From contig JAOPZU010000140.1 in NCBI GenBank assembly GCA_025963955.1, positions 1 to 14,839 on the forward strand: a DNA stretch of 14,839 nucleotides, written 5' to 3'. The notes beneath the pieces were generated by a model. It was not told the origin of the DNA. It worked only from the letters and a program-made list of their open reading frames with translations, and ran no database searches. Origin of the DNA: Solirubrobacterales bacterium (lineage in GTDB: Bacteria > Actinomycetota > Thermoleophilia > Solirubrobacterales > Solirubrobacteraceae). Positions 12,953 through 14,839 of the stretch are shown here, one piece after another; position 1 is the first letter of the stretch, and every line of letters begins with the position of its first letter. The position numbers and the translations under genes are program-made.

Positions 12953-13432
12953 TCAGCCGGCGGCGTACAGCGGGTGCCCGGGCGACGCCCCGGGCCCAGG
13001 CTCCGCGCGGGCCTGGCGCGAGGACGTGAGGAGGACACCGCACTTCTGGCAGACGCGGTCGTCGAGGATGCCGCCGCAGTCGCGGTGGCGGACGATCGTC
13101 GGGGGCCCGTCCGGGTTCGGGGCGTGCCGATCGCCCCAGGCCATCAGCGCGGAGATGACCGGCCACAGGTCGTGGCCCTTGTCCGTCAACACGTACTCGT
13201 GGCGGACCGGGCGGTCCTGGTAGACCCGCCGCTCCAGCACGCCCTCCTCCACCAGGCGCTCCAGCCGTGTGGTGAGGACGTTGCGGGCGACGCCGAGGTT
13301 GCGCTGCATGTCCTCGAAGCGGCGGACACCGAGAAAGGCGTTCCGGAGGATGAGCAGCGTCCAGCGCTCGCCGACGACCTCGAGGGAGCGGGCGACGGAG
13401 CAGGTCTGGTCGGTGTAGGTGCTGCCGAGCAT
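12953..13432 (-). CDS. HxlR-family winged-helix regulator with C-terminal cysteine motif
   Basis: This 159-residue regulator matches the HxlR/DUF24 family: an N-terminal Cys11 (QTCSVARSLEVVGERWTLLILRNAF), RRFEDMQRNLGVARNVLTTRLERLVEEGVLERRVY as the winged helix, and HEYVLTDKGHDLWPVISALMAWGD. The usual family length is about 110-130 residues; here a tail adds HRDCGG (Cys119) and CQKC (Cys128, Cys131), which could bind zinc or sense redox or electrophiles. ATG 13432 lies eight bases after a TACACT -10 element. The gene is divergent from the PaaI-type thioesterase, with a shared palindrome in the gap. Control of that gene and of itself is the natural inference. Confidence 0.88.
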   Translation of the reverse strand: MLGSTYTDQTCSVARSLEVVGERWTLLILRNAFLGVRRFEDMQRNLGVARNVLTTRLERLVEEGVLERRVYQDRPVRHEYVLTDKGHDLWPVISALMAWGDRHAPNPDGPPTIVRHRDCGGILDDRVCQKCGVLLTSSRQARAEPGPGASPGHPLYAAG

Positions 13433-13440
13433 CTGGATCC

Positions 13441-13470
13441 AGTGTAGCGCGAAGCAGTTGCATCACGCAA
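13441..13470 (-). promoter_or_regulatory. Promoter of the HxlR gene
   Basis: On the minus strand TTGCGT (13470-13465), an 18-base spacer and TACACT (13446-13441) precede ATG 13432 by eight bases, so the leader would be at most a few bases long. The -35 is part of the palindrome at 13457-13471. Confidence 0.5.
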
Positions 13471-13471
13471 C
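13457..13471. promoter_or_regulatory. 15-bp palindromic operator shared by two divergent promoters
   Basis: GTTGC and GCAAC are perfect arms around ATCAC. The -35 box of the HxlR gene (minus strand) and the -35 box of the thioesterase gene (plus strand) both lie inside it. A dimer bound here would block both promoters; the adjacent HxlR protein is the likely ligand. Confidence 0.55.
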
Positions 13472-13485
13472 CGATTCGGTACTGT
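13458..13485 (+). promoter_or_regulatory. Promoter of the hotdog thioesterase gene
   Basis: TTGCAT (13458-13463), a 16-base spacer and TACTGT (13480-13485) precede ATG 13496 by ten bases. The leader would be about four bases or none, and there is no Shine-Dalgarno sequence, in line with near-leaderless translation. Confidence 0.5.
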
Positions 13486-13495
13486 CCACCGCCCC

Positions 13496-13999
13496 ATGAC
13501 CGGACCGAGCGCGGGCACGCGCACCTTCAGCTGGCAGGACCCGACCCCCACCTGGCAGGCGGGCGCGACCATGTCGGGCCTGGAGATCTGGCAGGCGATC
13601 GCGGCCGGGGCACTGCCGGCGCCGCCGATCGGCGAGCTGATGGGCTTCCGCATCCCGGAGGTCGAGGCGGGGCGCGTCGTCTTCGCCGCCGACGCCGCGC
13701 CGTGGTTGCTGAACCCGATCGGCACCATCCACGGTGGGGCCATCGCCACGCTGCTGGACTCGTGCGTCGGCTGCGCGATCCATACGCTGCTGCCGCTGGG
13801 CGCGGGATACACGACGCTCGAGCTCAAGGTCAACTTCATCCGCGGCGTCACGGCGGACGGCGGCGAGCTCCGCGCGGAGGGCAAGGTCATCCACGTCGGC
13901 GGCACCGTCGCCGTCGCGGAAGGCCGCCTGACCGACCCGGCGGGCCGGCTCCTGGCCCACGCCACCACGACCTGCCTGATCCTGAAGCCGCGCGAGTGA
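13496..13999 (+). CDS. PaaI-type hotdog-fold acyl-CoA thioesterase
   Basis: This 167-residue hotdog protein of the PaaI/YbgC-like thioesterase group would hydrolyse an acyl-CoA or aryl-CoA to the free acid and CoA. The active-site pattern is clear: Asn73 in LLNPIGTIHGG, His79-Gly80-Gly81, then ATLLDSCVGCAI with Asp88 on the central helix. The strand TTLELKVNFIRGV and the closing GRLLAHATTTCLIL strand complete the fold. The first 40 residues are an extension with a FSWQDPTPTWQAG segment. An internal ATG at codon 26 is possible, but the promoter position and coding character favour ATG 13496. It is divergent from the HxlR gene. The following dehydrogenase begins 41 bases later and may be partly co-transcribed. 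The substrate is not known. Confidence 0.87.
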   Translation: MTGPSAGTRTFSWQDPTPTWQAGATMSGLEIWQAIAAGALPAPPIGELMGFRIPEVEAGRVVFAADAAPWLLNPIGTIHGGAIATLLDSCVGCAIHTLLPLGAGYTTLELKVNFIRGVTADGGELRAEGKVIHVGGTVAVAEGRLTDPAGRLLAHATTTCLILKPRE

Positions 14000-14028
14000 C
14001 CCGGCGCGGAGCACCGGCGCCCGCTGGG

Positions 14029-14034
14029 TAGGGT
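14029..14034 (+). promoter_or_regulatory. TAGGGT -10 element, leaderless dehydrogenase transcript
   Basis: TAGGGT ends six bases before ATG 14041, the same arrangement as at the MDR dehydrogenase and LysR genes. GGGTA at 14026-14030 overlaps it and could be read as a stress-sigma -10, but no GNNT partner stands out upstream. Confidence 0.45.
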
Positions 14035-14040
14035 CAGGCC

Positions 14041-14839
14041 ATGATCGATCCGGCTGCCTCGTTCACCTGGCAGGACGGCGAGCGCACCGTGCGCTTCGGC
14101 CGCGGCGCCCTCGCCGACGCGCCCGGGCTGCTCGGCGACGACTACGTCCTGCTCACCACCGCCCGCGGGCGGGGTGCGGCCCCCGACCTCGTCGCGGGCG
14201 CCGCGCACGTGCTCGACGTGCGCTCCGGCTTCGTCGACGAGATCTCGGCGGAGTTGCTCGAGGAGCTGCCGGCGGGCGACGGCCTGCTCGTCGCCCTCGG
14301 CGGCGGACGGGTGATCGACACCGCGAAGGCGATGGGCGCCGCCACCGGCCGCGGCGCCGCCGCCGTGCCCACCACGCTCAGCGCGGCGGAGATGACGAAG
14401 GTCGGGCGGCTGCCGAAGGGCACCACGGGTCTCACCGGGGTCCGGCCGCGCGTCGTCGTCAACGACCCCGCGCTGTCGGCCTCCCAGCCGGACGCGGAGC
14501 TCGCCGCGTCCGCGGCCAACGCCCTCGCGCACGCGGTCGAGGCGCCGCTGACGACGCTCGCCTCCCCCGTCCCGACGCTCGCGGCCCACGAGGCCGCCCG
14601 CTTGGTGGCGATGGCCTACCGCGGCGACGTCGACGAGCCCGACCGCGACGCTCTCGCGCTCGCCGCGCTGCTCTCGGGCTACGGCATCGACGGGGCGTGG
14701 TACGGCCTGTCGCACGTGTGCTCGCAGACCCTGGTGCGCGTCGGCGGCGCCGGGCACGGCCAGGCCAACGCGGTCGTCCTGCCGCGCACGAGCGCCGCCC
14801 TGCGCCGCCGCGCCCCCGACGCGCTGGAGGCGCTCGACC
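14041..14839 (+). CDS. Iron-containing ADH family dehydrogenase, maleylacetate-reductase-like (3' end outside window)
   Basis: The first 266 residues of a longer protein are present; the family is usually 350-390 residues. The N-terminal nucleotide-binding domain has LVALGGGRVIDTAKA (84-97) and AVPTTLSAAEMT (108-119), both close to maleylacetate reductases. The second domain shows AANALAHAVEA (158-168), HV at 225-226 and GHGQANAVVLP (238-248). Iron-ADHs have Asp four residues before the first metal His; here it is Asn160, with His164, a change also seen in maleylacetate reductases, which do not need the metal. The usual double His (GLHH) reads GLSH. The likely role is NAD(P)H-dependent reduction of maleylacetate or a related ring-cleavage product, but a general alcohol dehydrogenase is not excluded. 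ATG 14041 is supported by TAGGGT six bases upstream. Confidence 0.82.
   Translation, partial: MIDPAASFTWQDGERTVRFGRGALADAPGLLGDDYVLLTTARGRGAAPDLVAGAAHVLDVRSGFVDEISAELLEELPAGDGLLVALGGGRVIDTAKAMGAATGRGAAAVPTTLSAAEMTKVGRLPKGTTGLTGVRPRVVVNDPALSASQPDAELAASAANALAHAVEAPLTTLASPVPTLAAHEAARLVAMAYRGDVDEPDRDALALAALLSGYGIDGAWYGLSHVCSQTLVRVGGAGHGQANAVVLPRTSAALRRRAPDALEALD

Noticed and set aside
12925..12960. GGCC-TGA-GGCC repeat at the end of the small GNAT-like gene as a terminator
   Set aside because: Only four pairs, includes the stop codon, and has no T-run; such short repeats are frequent at this GC content.

Overview
This is a very GC-rich (roughly 70% or more by eye), densely packed bacterial chromosome segment with 16 protein genes (two cut by the window edges) and one candidate non-coding RNA. 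The protein families, the GTG starts, the four-base GTGA gene overlaps, the TANNNT -10 elements six to seven bases before start codons, and the GNNT/GGGTA promoter pairs all point to an actinobacterium. The mix is compatible with the Thermoleophilia/Solirubrobacterales, but that placement is an inference. I see no mobile element, CRISPR array, tRNA or rRNA.

Left block (1-5400): the tail of a possible CopD-like protein, a low-temperature-requirement A (LtrA) membrane protein on the minus strand, then on the plus strand a PhoD-type phosphatase without a signal peptide, an APC-family amino-acid permease and a small DUF1360 membrane protein. All four complete genes have a GNNT-N14-16-GGG(T/C)A element just upstream, resembling the actinobacterial SigB/SigF stress promoter. 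This suggests a small shared stress regulon.

Middle block (5401-11286, all minus strand, read right to left): an alkane-oxidation group. The membrane alkane 1-monooxygenase alkB is followed after one base by a 55-residue rubredoxin, which overlaps a TetR regulator by four bases. Next comes a second unit: a zinc-independent MDR dehydrogenase, a SnoaL/NTF2-fold protein and a 2-oxoglutarate/Fe(II) dioxygenase of the DNA-repair AlkB family. Last is an AMP-forming acyl-CoA synthetase with its own leaderless promoter. AlkB would make alkanols, the dehydrogenase may act on later intermediates, and the synthetase would activate the resulting acids. The rubredoxin has AlkG1-type features, and neither an AlkG2-type rubredoxin nor a rubredoxin reductase is in the window. 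A perfect 17-bp palindrome over the alkB -35 region is the likely TetR operator.

Between alkB and the LysR gene (11287-11590) no protein gene is evident. The plus strand there can fold into a closing stem, a GNRA-capped hairpin, a third bulged hairpin and a terminator-like hairpin with a U-rich tail, preceded by a TANNNT -10. This is the best candidate for something undescribed.

Right block (11591-14839): a LysR regulator divergent from a small GNAT-like protein, an HxlR regulator divergent from a PaaI-type hotdog thioesterase (their -35 boxes lie inside one 15-bp palindrome), and the start of an iron-ADH/maleylacetate-reductase-family dehydrogenase that runs off the window.
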